Shown here: positions 10,161-20,992 of the stretch, piece after piece
Position numbering within the stretch: position 1 is the first letter of the stretch
Layout: the number at the start of each line of letters is the position of its first letter
DNA from: Raffaelea ambrosiae
Lineage: Eukaryota > Ascomycota > Sordariomycetes > Ophiostomatales > Ophiostomataceae
DNA length: 64,000 bases
Direction: 5' to 3'
NCBI GenBank assembly: GCA_002778195.1
Contig: PCDI01000014.1
Location: forward strand, 361,884 to 425,883
Notes under the pieces: model-generated
Told to the model about the DNA's origin: nothing
The model's input: the letters and a program-made list of their open reading frames with translations, nothing else
Database searches by the model: none
Program-made: the position numbers and the translations under genes

Positions 10161-12201
10161 ACGGCGGCGTGATTCTCTGCGTGTTGAAGCAGGTGTACCT
10201 TATGTTGCTTCGGTGGAGGACCGCAATGCCAATAACGTTCCATGCTTTTCGACGTCCGCATTCCAATCAGACGTCCCACACCATCTACAAACATGTCCAC
10301 GACGATGATGCCTCCTGTTCGAGTCTCTCAACACCGATAATCTAGCTGCTATCGATGGCAGGAGTGGCAGATAGTGACAGCACAGTGTGTGTCTACGCCT
10401 ATACTCCTGGTTTCACCATCGAGTGTCCAGCCATGTTTGCTCCCCGTTGGTTTCTCGGCTGCTCCAACGCGTCCTCGTCGGTGCTAATGTAGTCACTCAT
10501 CACGTTTGTTGCCACAACAATCAACAACCGTTTTTTCTCCCTAGTTTCATAGAGAAGCCTAGCCCAAAACATGGATGTCGACGACATCGTGGCAAACCTA
10601 CTCGATCGGTATTTTCCGCTGTCGTTCTGTTTGAGACGTCGTTGGTCTGTATATGCTGGTTTTCTAGCATGCCACCCGCCCAGTTGCCGCCGAGAAGTGC
10701 TTCCGTCGATCTCATTGCTGGACGAACATGTTCGGAACCTGGCCCTCGGCTTGAAAAAAGAAAAGGAAACATCGACCACGACAGTCACGTTAGGTGCCAC
10801 GTGCTCGTGATTTGCTGGGGCTGACGGCATGCTCGAAAAAGCGGGGCTAGACTACGGATACTCCGCGGTGGGATACCGCTTCGGGCCATCTGCAAGACCT
10901 AATACCACCTGCCGCGTACCGCCCATAACGCCTCCAAGTACTATTAAGCCGCCGTGCTCGTGCTGGTTGGCCCAGTTTTTCTAGAATCTGGGAATTTGTT
11001 TGTCGTCTTGGCCTGCGTACCTCGTGCTCAGAACGTTGGCTGATCTTCCCTTTTGCTTGCTGTGCCCTTGTCAAGGCGGAAGAAGCCCCAAGGTTCCTGC
11101 CAATACGCAAACACATCGCTATAGTTGACCTCCTTTCTTGTAGGTGAGGCATCTGGGAGATTGCCGAATACAACCCCTGTCAACCAAAATTATGAACACC
11201 CTTTCATCATCCATCCGTCAGCAGCTACTCCCGTAAAGCGGACTGCTAGAAGCTGCCGTGCTTGGCATCTAATCGGTTGTCTTTCTAGACCAGGTAACCG
11301 GGGCAATAAAACGATTCACGGTGGTGTAGCGGCTCCTACGGGTGTGAAGCTAAACATTGGCCACAGCCATAGAGCGTCATGATACCATGTGCCAGCGTTA
11401 GGTGGTCACTTCCATTAGTTGGAGGTTGCGGGCAATCGAGGAAGAGCATCACTGCGGAGGATGGCGGTGTTGTGAGCCGAATTTATGGAGGTTTCGCTTG
11501 GGCCTTCTTGGCAAGGCCTCGTCACCTGTACTATCAGTGTCTGTGTCTCGTGTCCTGGACGCTTCCAGTGTGGCGTTGTCACATTAACAAGAATGCATAT
11601 CCGACCATTGGGGACCACATGGCTGACGTTTTCTTTTGGGTATGTCGGCCTGCCTGATCACTTTCCCGCGAGATCGAGCTTGCGCAACGTCGAAAACCCG
11701 CCAATGAAGGCCAATGTGAACCAAATGGGGTGATTCAAAGTATCATTCGTACTACGTCATGAAGAAGTCGATCATGGATCAACACAAATTTTACACCCTT
11801 GACGCGTTTCGGCCAAAGATGCACCGATGCAGTCGGGTGTGGATGATGTTCGGTGGGTTGCTAACCTCTCCGCACCTGCGCTGGACAGGGGAGAGAAGAG
11901 GCTTCCAACGAAGATTAGCCGGTGTCTACCAGCCAAGACTTCGGGTGGGCAATTGTATGATTTCCTAGTCCAATTTCGGAAACATGAAAGAAGTCCTGGG
12001 CAGTGGAGCATCCCGACGAGAGTGACTGTGTCGTATGCGTTGTTTGGGGCAGATGACTTGCCTCGGTAACCACCAGCAAAGGATTGGACAAAAAGTGAAT
12101 GGTGATGGAATCCGGCATTTTTCCACTCTTCAGTTCACCTCGTGTCTGTGTCCTTCTGCCGGGCTATGCCAGTATTCAGTAGAAACATCTCCACACATCT
12201 C

Positions 12202-12220
12202 CACACACACACACACACAC
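12202..12220. repeat. (CA)n microsatellite
   Basis: Uninterrupted CA dinucleotide tract of about nine units, about 390 bp upstream of the sugar porter start. A similar tract lies directly before the FAD monooxygenase start. Confidence 0.9.
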
Positions 12221-12511
12221 TGCCTGCACCCCGGATTTTTTCTACGTACCCCTCACCACCCCAGATTTCCGCGGGCCTGTAGCCAGTTGTATTACATGCT
12301 GGTGACAAAATCCCGGTCCCAGTGCAGGACGCAACGCTGAAATATCGAGACCCGTTCTCCCCGGCACATCTAGAGCCGTACATGCGGGACATTCGTATCC
12401 GAGTGGTCGGCTTGGCAGGCCCAAGCCAGAGAGGCGCCTCGAGACAAATGGACATACCCCGACGAAAGTCGTGCGTCTTGGGCTGGCTCTGCGGAGATCG
12501 GCCCACTGGGC

Positions 12512-12519
12512 TTATATGA
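12512..12519 (+). promoter_or_regulatory. TATA-like element of the sugar porter gene
   Basis: TTATATGA lies about 95 bp upstream of the ATG at 12612, in a position plausible for a fungal core promoter. The assignment rests on sequence and spacing only. Confidence 0.35.
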
Positions 12520-12611
12520 ATGTGAGAGTCTGGCCCCAAGCTGGCCTCTCCTCCGCTTTTGCGTGAACCCACACCCAAGCATATCGACAACACATCCACA
12601 CGCTCATCGAC

Positions 12612-15119
12612 ATGGCAGAGCCAAATCCTGGGACCCTCAAAAAGGCAGACGCGGGCCATCTAGAAAGGGTGGAAACAGACGGCAACGATCCTTCCAAGGC
12701 CGAGGCATACAGCAGCTATGGCCTGGTCAAGTCGAGATACGACGAACTGTCCATTCCGCGCACGCTGTGGGTGTTCAAGCGAGTTGTCCTGGTCGCTCTG
12801 GCCGTCTACACGGGCTATGTTTGCGAAGGCTTTGAGGTAACAAAAGACGAGCCAACCATAGACACGAGCTTCTCTTGCTTACACACAATGGCAGCTCGGC
12901 GCTGGAAGCAGTGTCATTGCAAATGCTGGCTTCATCAAGCAATTTGGCGAAAGTGGCGGCTCTGGTGTACGCGCTCTCGACGCGACCTGGGGTAAGTGCC
13001 AAAGGATCATATGGGAGTGCAGTACGTAGGCTGACCACGACTAGTGTCGACATGGAGCGCCCTCCTGGTAGGTGACAACACGTGTTTGTGTAGAGACGAG
13101 TCCAAGCCTGCTGACTGGCCAGAATGTCGGCCAAATTGTAACATTCACATACATATCCTGGTGCGTCTCTGTTTGCCTCGACCCAGGAAAGTACACTTTC
13201 TGACGTCCGCCGCAGGTTTGCCGACAAATTTGGCCGTAAGGCTTCATTTTACATTGCTTGGCTTTGGCTCGTTGTGGTGAGTTGCACATTGACCTTTTAG
13301 TTCAGGACAAAAGAGTGCCTTCTAATGCATACAGGGCTGTGCACTTCTCAACACGGCAAAAACGCCAGCTGTCTGGGTAGGTGAACTGTGCGGTTCCGGA
13401 GATGGATGCACCACGTCCTGACAGAAGACAGGCTGTAGCGAAACTCTGCAACGGTGCAGGCATCGGTGTCTTGCAGTAAGCATTGGTGCCCACAGGTGTC
13501 CTGAGACGTGGCTCTCTTACTGACCAAGCAAAAAAGAATTACGTGCCAGGTGTATGTCATGGAAATATGCCCCAACAGGATCCGCGGCGGCATGATCACC
13601 TTTCAGATATTCTGGTACGTCTGTCCAGCCTCGTGGTGGCGTCGTTGCCTGTGCCAGGTCTGATCCCATCTCTTCACACAGGAGCAACATTGGCAGCATC
13701 GTTTGCTCCGTCATGATGCAACAGCTGAACCAGAAGCACCCCGACGATTACCTTCTCGCGATGAAGATCCTCTGGGCACCCATTGGCCTGATGATCGTGT
13801 TCTGGGCCTTTGTCCCGGAGTCGCCTTGGTTCTACGCCCGCCACGGGAAAAAGGAAAAGGCCCTCAGAAGCATGAGAATGCTCTATGGAGGCATCGAGGG
13901 CTATGACTTTGAGGAGGAATATGGCATCATCGCCAGGACGATCGAGCACGAGAACGAAGTGCTGGCCGAGAAGCCCAAGTACATCCACATCTTCAAGGGT
14001 CTCAACCTGGTCCGTTCTTCGTATCCGGCTTTGTTAGGCGAGGACACGCCAGAACAAATTCGCTAACGAGAACAGAAACGAACCCTGACCGTCATGGTCC
14101 TTGCTGTCTCCCAGCAACTGGCTGGTCTCGCGATTGTCAATACCTATTCGACTTGTATGTCCAGTGTGGCCCGTCTCCTCATCTACACATGTGCTGATCA
14201 TTCAGATTTCTTTTCCCTGGCCGGACTGGAGGACCCGTTTCTCGGCACTGTCATCCTCTCGTGAGTCCAAAGAAGGCGATTTTGTTTCTGGCCATGCGTC
14301 CCGTGCTCCGTCTAACAGCTTTCAGGTGTTGCAATGTGGCCGCCGTCTTGCTCTGGGTTCTGTCGGCCGACAAACTCGGCCGTCGCGCCATCATTACCAC
14401 ATCGGAGACGGCTGTTACTGTCATCTTGTTCATCGTCGGCGGCTTGTACTGGACAGGTACAACAACCGGCAACGCCGCTGCCGGCACGGGTCTTGTGAGT
14501 GCTTCCCGGAATCATACAGTCTTTGTTGTGGGATACTGACGCTTGTCTGCAGCTCGTTATTTGCTGCTTCTGGACCTTCTTCTACCAGATTGTCGGCCTG
14601 TCCTATTATCTTTTCTCGGCCGAGATTCCGTCTGCGCTTCTTCGAAGTATGATTCTGCTCCCCGGGTATTCGCCTACGGCATCGTCTTCTAACAAGTACG
14701 CAGTCAAGACTGGTCCCGTCACCTTCTTCACCAACTCGATCATGGGTATCGCCACCTGGTATGTTTTGTGCACCTTGATTCAGTTGCCTTGGAGACATCC
14801 AGCTTACAAATACTAGCTACGCCACGCCGCCCATGCTTCTTGCCCTCAGTGTGAAGGCCGGCTTTGTCTATGGTGCATTTTCCGTGCCCGTTTGTATTCT
14901 GATGTGGCTCTATGTCCCCGAAACCAAAGGGTGCGTTCACATGACCTAACCTAACGGAACCCGTTTTCAGCACCAGACACTGACTCGTGTAGACGCTCTG
15001 CTGCTGAGATTGACGAGCTGTATGAGCGCAAGATTCCAGCTTGGAGATGGAGGAAGACGGTCACCGTTGCTGAGGAACAGATGCATGCCGTTTCCCAGGT
15101 CAAGGGAGCAATGAAATAG
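12612..15119 (+). CDS. MFS sugar porter (hexose or alpha-glucoside type), 16 exons
   Basis: Sixteen exons in phase give 542 residues: 12612-12836, 12895-12991, 13045-13067, 13123-13160, 13216-13276, 13335-13376, 13432-13475, 13537-13614, 13682-14009, 14076-14154, 14206-14260, 14326-14494, 14553-14646, 14704-14758, 14817-14930 and 14993-15119. All sugar-porter signatures are present: ADKFGRK between TM2 and TM3, PESPWF after TM6, ADKLGRRA between TM8 and TM9, and PETKG after TM12. MEICPNRIRGGM marks the TM4-TM5 region. It is predicted to be a twelve-helix plasma membrane sugar/proton symporter; the substrate cannot be read from sequence, but general alpha-glucoside permeases look closest. Very short exons (23, 38, 42, 44 nt) make this gene much more fragmented than its neighbours. 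Every junction has GT-AG ends. Confidence 0.88.
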
Positions 15120-15909
15120 GGCTGGAGGCGTCCTCGCACGGCTGTTGTAGAGCTCTTTCCCTGCAGCGGAGCATCCATTGCTACTCGGTCACGTACCCCA
15201 TGCCGATTGCGACTGCACCCATTTGCAAGACAAATATACAGATGTCTAGTTCACCGTGGTCTGTGGCTTCTCTGCAAAACAAGGCAGGCCAGACACGCGG
15301 TCACCATGCCTGCTTGCCAAGGTTGAACGGAGAAATAGGACTCCCGTATTGCCGCACCAGACGCAGCCCTCTGCTCCGTCCAGGCGGACCACACTCGATC
15401 CCAAGCCAAGGGTCTCGTGCATGCCAAGGCCCGACGTCCGACAAATTCTCTTCACGAGGAGAGGCGCGTTACTGCGTATGGCATGCTAGTGTCATAATTA
15501 TTCCCAAGGCCAGCGCCTAACGCCTACGGGCCAGGCTAGCCCGGTATCGGCTACAGAACCAGACATCCAGACACTCGCTCGCTTGCTGTCTCTGCGTCCG
15601 CGCAGTCTGGCTGCGGAATGCCGTACCATAGCGTGGGGAAACACGCGCACTAGCTGCACGCCACTGGCCTGCCTGGGCCAACCACTGCTTCGGAGACATA
15701 CACGCCAGACCGCCTACCCCAGGGTCCAAGAACCACACCACCTTGCCTGCGTGTGTGGGTGATATTAAGTGCCTGCAGGGTTCTCCCACTAACACAGACG
15801 CATCGTTACTGACAAACACGCTCACTGGGATGACAAAGAAGAGGCGGCCCTTTTGAGCAACAGACTCTTGTCGACCATACACGCACACACATACACACAC
15901 ACACACACC
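15120..15909. other. Intergenic spacer and FAD monooxygenase promoter
   Basis: About 0.8 kb with no supported gene. Its last part is the 5' leader of the FAD monooxygenase and ends in a CA-rich tract that touches the ATG. Confidence 0.5.
15881..15908. repeat. CA-rich microsatellite in a 5' leader
   Basis: Imperfect CA repeat (interrupted by one G and one T) ending immediately before the ATG at 15910. It would lie in the 5' untranslated region of the monooxygenase mRNA and is a likely site of length variation between strains. Confidence 0.85.
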
Positions 15910-17118
15910 ATGGCAACCACCAAGCCCAAGGCCATCATTGTCGGCGGCGGCATCAGCGGCCTGTCGGCGGCCTACTGGCTCGACAAGGCGGGCTGGGAGT
16001 CGCTCATCATTGAGCGGTCGGCGGCCAATCGCAAGGGCGGGTTCCTGATCGGCCTCACGGGCGTGGGCTACGAGTCCACCAAGCACATGGCGGTGTTCGA
16101 CCCGCTGCAGGCGCTTTCGTACGACATGAGCGACAACATCGTCAAGACCACGGCGGGCCGCGAAGTGGTGCGCATGAACTTCCACGACGCCCACGGCCTC
16201 GACAGCTTTGCGCTCCGCCGCGGCGACCTGGCCGAGACGCTGTTCAAGGCGCTGCCGGCGTCGGCGACGGTGCGCTACGGCGAGACGGTGACCGACTTTG
16301 TGGACCACGGCGACGCGGTCGAGGTGTCGCTCAAGAGCGGGGGGCCGAGCCTGCGCTGCGACCTGCTGATCGGCGCCGACGGCATCCACTCGGGCCTCCG
16401 CAGCCAGCTCTTCAAGGGCATGGCGGCCGCGGCGCCTCTGGTGGACCTGGGCTACTCGTATGCCGTCTACGACGTGGCGAGCATCCGCGACAACGAGATC
16501 GAGTCCACGTGCGTGTCCTACACGCGGCCGGGCCACCTCGACTGCTTCTACCGCCTGCGCGACAACCGCGTGGCCGGCATGCACATCTGGCGCGACGACT
16601 ACCTCGGCGCCGACCTGGCGCCGCTGCGCAACGAGAGCGGCCAGGCCGCGTACGACCGGCTGCACGCCATCGCCCGGGGCGGGCACCCGCAGGTGGACGA
16701 GATCGTGTCGCGGGCGGAGGCGGCGGGCTCGCCGGTGGTCGTGGACACGCTGACCATGGTCAAGCTGCCGACGTGGTCGCAGGGCCGCGCGATGCTGCTG
16801 GGCGACGCGGCGCACTGCCTGACGCTGCTGTCCGGCCAGGGCGCGGCCATGGCCATGGCGTCGGCGGAGATCCTGGGCCGCGAGCTGACCAGCCACAACA
16901 ACGACGTGGTGGCCGCGCTGGCGGCGCACGACAAGCACGTGCGGCCGGCCATTGTGCGGCTGCAGGACCACACCGTGCGGCTGGCGTCGGCGTACATTCC
17001 GCGCAATGCGCTGCTGTACCACCTGCGCAACTGGATGGTCAAGCTCCTGCCGTACTCGTGGCTGATTGCGTGGCACACCAAGAAGGTGCAGGCCGAGGTG
17101 GACCTGACCAAGCTGTAG
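15910..17118 (+). CDS. FAD-dependent monooxygenase (group A flavoprotein hydroxylase fold)
   Basis: Single-exon 402-residue protein. The dinucleotide-binding GxGxxG motif occurs as VGGGISGLSAAYWL near the N terminus (about 11-24), followed by an acidic residue at the end of beta2 (IIERS). The second FAD/NAD(P)H motif LIGADGIHSGLR starts at about 153 and the GD motif LLGDAAHCLT at about 296, the full trio of the PHBH/TetX-like hydroxylase family. These enzymes insert one oxygen atom into aromatic or polyketide-like substrates. No membrane anchor or signal peptide is seen at the N terminus. Length is normal for the family. The substrate is unknown; there is no polyketide synthase nearby, so a catabolic or detoxifying role is as likely as a biosynthetic one. 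G/C-rich third positions resemble those of the siderophore transporter downstream. Confidence 0.9.
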   Translation: MATTKPKAIIVGGGISGLSAAYWLDKAGWESLIIERSAANRKGGFLIGLTGVGYESTKHMAVFDPLQALSYDMSDNIVKTTAGREVVRMNFHDAHGLDSFALRRGDLAETLFKALPASATVRYGETVTDFVDHGDAVEVSLKSGGPSLRCDLLIGADGIHSGLRSQLFKGMAAAAPLVDLGYSYAVYDVASIRDNEIESTCVSYTRPGHLDCFYRLRDNRVAGMHIWRDDYLGADLAPLRNESGQAAYDRLHAIARGGHPQVDEIVSRAEAAGSPVVVDTLTMVKLPTWSQGRAMLLGDAAHCLTLLSGQGAAMAMASAEILGRELTSHNNDVVAALAAHDKHVRPAIVRLQDHTVRLASAYIPRNALLYHLRNWMVKLLPYSWLIAWHTKKVQAEVDLTKL

Positions 17119-19207
17119 TGTCAAGGCTTGGCTTGGCTGGGGAGGAGAGCGCGGCGAGCCAGAACGGCCCTTCCTTGTACGATAGAGAGCAGCAGGATCC
17201 GGCACATAGAATGTATGGATATCTCGACGGAGACGACGCTTTTTGCCGAGTCCTTTTTTTTTCCCTGGGACGCTCTCGCTCGCTTGTGTGCGACGATGGC
17301 CAGCCGCTTCCGGGCGGGACTGCGATGTGCAATAGATGTGTCAGTCTTTCTTCGCCTGGCAGGATTAGCTCTGCCCTACTCGCGTAAGTTCGCTGCTTTG
17401 GGTCGTCGGGGGTGGACCCCCAGCTTGTCTCTGGCTCATGGACTCCAGATCCTCCGGGGAGTTCTGGGATATGGCGGGTTTGCTTCCGCACTGGAACGAC
17501 GCGGCTGGCCCGCTAGGATGGATCCGGTTTAGGCTGCTAGCTTACTGCCATCTGATAAGTACCCGTTGTAGGCCACTGGGTGGCGTCTTTGGGGTGTCAT
17601 GGGTGTCGTAGGGGCAATGTGTCTTGCTTTTTCCTAGCCTGCCTCCACGCCTCCACGCCTCCACATTGCCCGTAACTATTCCTTCTCGGCTGCAAGGCCT
17701 AGAAACACCCCCATACCTTTGGACGTACAAGTAGAAAAACGGCCGTCACAAACGTGCCATTGGGCCTTGACAATTTGGCAATGCAAGAGGTCGTCTCGCA
17801 TACGAGACCAAGAGTCTGCCCAGAGAAAGAAACAAGAAACAAAAACTTGCTCGCGGAAGAAATTTAGCTTGCCCTTTTCTTTTATTGGCCGAGCCCTACC
17901 AAGGATTCCCATCTCGAGGTTTCTCGTACGGTTTGTGAAATGACCCGACATCGGCCGGGCGTCCAGTTCCTTCTGGAAACCCGGGGCTAACTGAATACAA
18001 CCAGCTTCTATTTGCCACGGCTCCGAGTCCACAGACTGTGAATAGGCGAGCAAGAAGGCCATGTTTGTTCTGGAGCTTCTTCGCGCAGACCCCTGGTGAT
18101 CTGCTCAAGTCTCGGAGTGAGCCTCACATGGACGCGCACTCAGGCTTGGTGTTTCCTTGCCACGCAATGCTTCGTGAAGACTTTTTATTCCGCCTCTAGG
18201 TTCGTTCTTTTCTTTTCTTTCTTTCTTTTTCTTTTCTTTTTCCATAAACCACCTACAGTTCAATGGTCACGGCTTCTGGTTGACAAGTCCATGAACAAGC
18301 GAGGAAAGAAAATTTCGGTTCCGGGGCTCCTTCTTGGTTAGGCCCAAAATAACCCGACAACTAATACATTGCAAACTGGGTGAATCCTTTTCCCTTTGCC
18401 ACGCAATCCAATCGTCTGAGGCCTTTCCTTTTCTTGCTCTTTCACAACCGTTTTCGTCTTTGGGCGTGATCACCCCCACGAGAGTGTTTCTCTCTATGCG
18501 CGATAATCAAACCCATCGTTCGTTGTGTCTCAAAAAAAAAACGATGCCGCCACGACTCTTCCACATTTTTTTGGCCAAGGACTTTCGGGGACCCTAGAAG
18601 AAGTTCTTCGCGGCAGCTTCTCCGCAACAGTCGCGTTTGAGGGGGAGGAGAGGGGGGGGGGCGTTCTTTTGGGGGGCAGCCTTAGTACCGAGAATTGTAG
18701 AAATGGGTTTTTCAGCATGCGTTCACGTCGTTTTTCGAGCTAGAACGAAGCAGGCAGCCGCTCTGCAAGAACCCTGATGACTGGGACTCTAGTGCGTGTG
18801 TGTCCTCACCCGAAATGAATGTCGATGGGCAGGTCCTGGTGTGCACGGAGGCAAGAAATTTGGCGAAGGGGGGGGAGGAGGAGCAGGGTGTAACATGCGT
18901 AGGGCGTACCTGGGACGAAGGATGGAAGAGCAGATATAACCCGTGGTATATCCTGTCCTTGCTTTCCCAAGGCCCTGGATACGGGTCCATTTCACCATTG
19001 TGAACCGAATGTCGACATAGTTGGTTGCATAGACGACGAAACCGACCAAAAAAACGACAACTCCAAAGAACGTTGCGTTACACAGACTCACAAAGAAAGA
19101 GACTTACACAAACGTTCAAGTCAACGACCAAAACAGCTAACAACAAGCTTTGTCGCATTGTCCGCTCGTACCGCAAACGGAAAGAAAAAAAAAGCCAACC
19201 CGACATC
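17119..19207. other. 2.1-kb gene-poor spacer
   Basis: No supported gene. It contains a pyrimidine-rich CTTTT/CTTTC stretch (about 18205-18242), an A tract (18531-18541) and a run of ten G (18652-18661). The part nearest the siderophore-type transporter has a TATA-like AGATATAA near 18932, giving a leader of about 270 nt. One HGATAR-type site (CGATAA, near 18500) is present; a single site is too common to indicate GATA-factor iron control. Confidence 0.4.
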
Positions 19208-20992
19208 ATGCCACATACAGACGTGCCCAGTCTCGCCAAGGGAGCTAGCCCTGAGCTGGTCGACAAAGAGCACCAGCCGACGCAGCACGATTCGACGGCC
19301 TCGCCCGCCTCCTCCGAGGACAGCGACGACGAGATCGTGCCCCAGCTGCCCGGCACGCTGCACATGGAGCGCGTGCGGCTGTGCATGACCACGCGGGACC
19401 ACTGGCTGCTCTTTGGCGGCATGTTCCTGGCCGCCTACGCCGCCAACCTGGACTACTGCACGCGCAGCACCTTTGTCGCCTACGCCGCCGCCAGCTACGA
19501 GGAGCACTCGCTGCTGTCGACGATCAACGTGGTGCGCGGCGTGATCGCCGCCGTCGTGCAGCCCATCGCGGCCAAGCTGGGCGACCTGATCGGGCGACTC
19601 GAGGTGTTCCTGGTGGCCGCGGCCTTTTACGTGGTCGGCACCATTGTGCAGGCGGGCGGGCACTCGCTGACGGCGCTGGCCGTGGGCGCGCTGCTGCAGA
19701 ACATTGGCTACACCGTCGACATGATGGTGCTGGAGATTGTGATTGCCGACATTGTGGCGCTGCGCAGCCGCACGACGTACTTTTTCCTGCCCAACGCGCC
19801 CTACATCATCAACGCCTGGGTCAGCGGCAACATCACCGACAGCCTCATGGCCGCCGGCGCCGACACGTGGCGCTGGGGCGTCGGCATGTACGCCCTCGTC
19901 TACCCGGCCGCCCTCGTGCCCTTTGCCGCCACCCTGTGGTGGCTCGGCCGCCGCGGCGAGCAGCAGAGCGCCGCCCGCGGCGGGCCCCCGCGCCTGTCGT
20001 ACGTGTCCGGCCACGCGTCCGCGGGCGCCCTGGCCGCGGACCTCTTCTGGAAGCTCGACATCCTGGGCCTCTTCGTGCTGACCGCCTCGCTGGCCATGCT
20101 GCTGATCCCCATGACGCTGGCCGGTGGCGCGCGCTCCCAGTGGAAGACGGCGGGCATCCTGGTGCCCATCATCCTGGGCTTCCTGCTGGCCTTTGTCTTT
20201 GTCGGCGTCGAGGCGCGCGCGCCGCACCCGGCCATGCCCTTCCGCCTGCTGCGGGAGCGCAGCGTGTGGGCCGGCCTGGGCATCGCCGTCTTCACCGCCT
20301 TTGTGTGGGCCACCCAGGGCGACTACCTGTACACGGTGCTGCTCGTGGGCTACGACTTTGACATTGCGGCGGCCACGCGCATCTCGAGCGTCTACAGCTT
20401 CTGCGAGATCATCAGCGGCTTCGTCGTCGGCGCGCTGATCTACGCCGTGCGGCGGGTCAAGTACCTGGCCCTGATTGGCGTGGCCGGCTACTTTGTCGGC
20501 CTCGGCGTAATGCTGCAGTACCGCGGCGGCCAGGAGAACAGCTCCAAGATCGGCGTCGTGGCCGGCCAGGTGCTCGTGGGCTTTGCCGGCTCGTGGTTCT
20601 CCTTCCCCAACGCCGTGGCCGCGCAGGCCATGACCAAGCACGAGGACATTGCCCTCCTCACCAGCCTGTGGCTGACGTGCAACTACATCGGCATGGCCTT
20701 TGGCGAGTGCGTGTCCGGCGCCATCTGGACGCAGACGCTGTACGCCCAGCTCGAGCAGGACCTGGCCCCCATCAACAGCACCCTGGCCGCCGCCGTGTAC
20801 GCGTCGCCGCTGTACGTGGTGCCCTACTACCCCGTCGGCACCCCCGAGCGGACCGCCATCATCCACAGCTACAAGTACATCCAGCGCCTGCTGATCATCG
20901 CCAGTCTGTGCTTGACCGTGCCCATCTTCCTGCTCACCCTGTGTCTGCGCAATACCAGGCTCAAGGGCCACTTTTATAATGAGAAGAAATAG
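19208..20992 (+). CDS. MFS siderophore-iron transporter-type protein
   Basis: Single-exon 594-residue integral membrane protein. An acidic, Ser/Asp/Glu-rich cytosolic N terminus (about 1-55) precedes many hydrophobic helices; the length and a long C-terminal region with an extracellular loop before the last helix fit the 14-helix siderophore transporter group (Arn/Mir family). Typical segments include FLAAYAANLDYCTRST in TM1, the AKLGDLIGRLEVF loop between TM2 and TM3 in place of the general MFS motif, and VFTAFVWATQGDYLYT in the second half. Members import ferric siderophores at the plasma membrane or endosomes. ATG 19208 was chosen because it starts a normal-length acidic N terminus; the frame is open further upstream, but those residues are Arg/Lys/Thr-rich and unlike the family. 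Substrate is not predictable. Confidence 0.82.
   Translation: MPHTDVPSLAKGASPELVDKEHQPTQHDSTASPASSEDSDDEIVPQLPGTLHMERVRLCMTTRDHWLLFGGMFLAAYAANLDYCTRSTFVAYAAASYEEHSLLSTINVVRGVIAAVVQPIAAKLGDLIGRLEVFLVAAAFYVVGTIVQAGGHSLTALAVGALLQNIGYTVDMMVLEIVIADIVALRSRTTYFFLPNAPYIINAWVSGNITDSLMAAGADTWRWGVGMYALVYPAALVPFAATLWWLGRRGEQQSAARGGPPRLSYVSGHASAGALAADLFWKLDILGLFVLTASLAMLLIPMTLAGGARSQWKTAGILVPIILGFLLAFVFVGVEARAPHPAMPFRLLRERSVWAGLGIAVFTAFVWATQGDYLYTVLLVGYDFDIAAATRISSVYSFCEIISGFVVGALIYAVRRVKYLALIGVAGYFVGLGVMLQYRGGQENSSKIGVVAGQVLVGFAGSWFSFPNAVAAQAMTKHEDIALLTSLWLTCNYIGMAFGECVSGAIWTQTLYAQLEQDLAPINSTLAAAVYASPLYVVPYYPVGTPERTAIIHSYKYIQRLLIIASLCLTVPIFLLTLCLRNTRLKGHFYNEKK

Larger units (their letters stand above)
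10161..12611. other. 2.4-kb gene-poor spacer
   Basis: No open frame has the codon character or motifs of a real gene. Short frames on both strands (for example near 10400-10830 and 11485-11733) overlap each other and resemble nothing I recognise. The distal part is the promoter of the sugar porter, with a CA microsatellite and a TATA-like element. It could hide a non-coding transcript or old repeat debris, but I see no inverted or direct terminal repeats. Confidence 0.4.

Noticed and set aside
13432..13614. Apparent one-base frameshift in the sugar porter between GVLQ and VYVME
   Set aside because: An intron from GTAAGC at 13476 to AAAAAAG ending at 13536 restores the frame and adds ITCQ, so no mutation is needed.
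15517..17205. A 562-codon open frame on the minus strand
   Set aside because: Antisense shadow of the FAD monooxygenase; composition is His/Arg/Val/Ala-rich without any domain.
17119..19207. GATA-factor iron-control sites before the siderophore-type transporter
   Set aside because: Only one HGATAR match was noticed and no extended ATCWGATAA site, so it is at chance level.
19121..20971. A 616-codon open frame on the minus strand
   Set aside because: Antisense shadow of the siderophore-type transporter, dominated by His/Gly/Gln and lacking motifs.
15910..20992. Polyketide or non-ribosomal peptide gene cluster around the monooxygenase
   Set aside because: No core synthase, ketosynthase or adenylation motif is found anywhere in the window.
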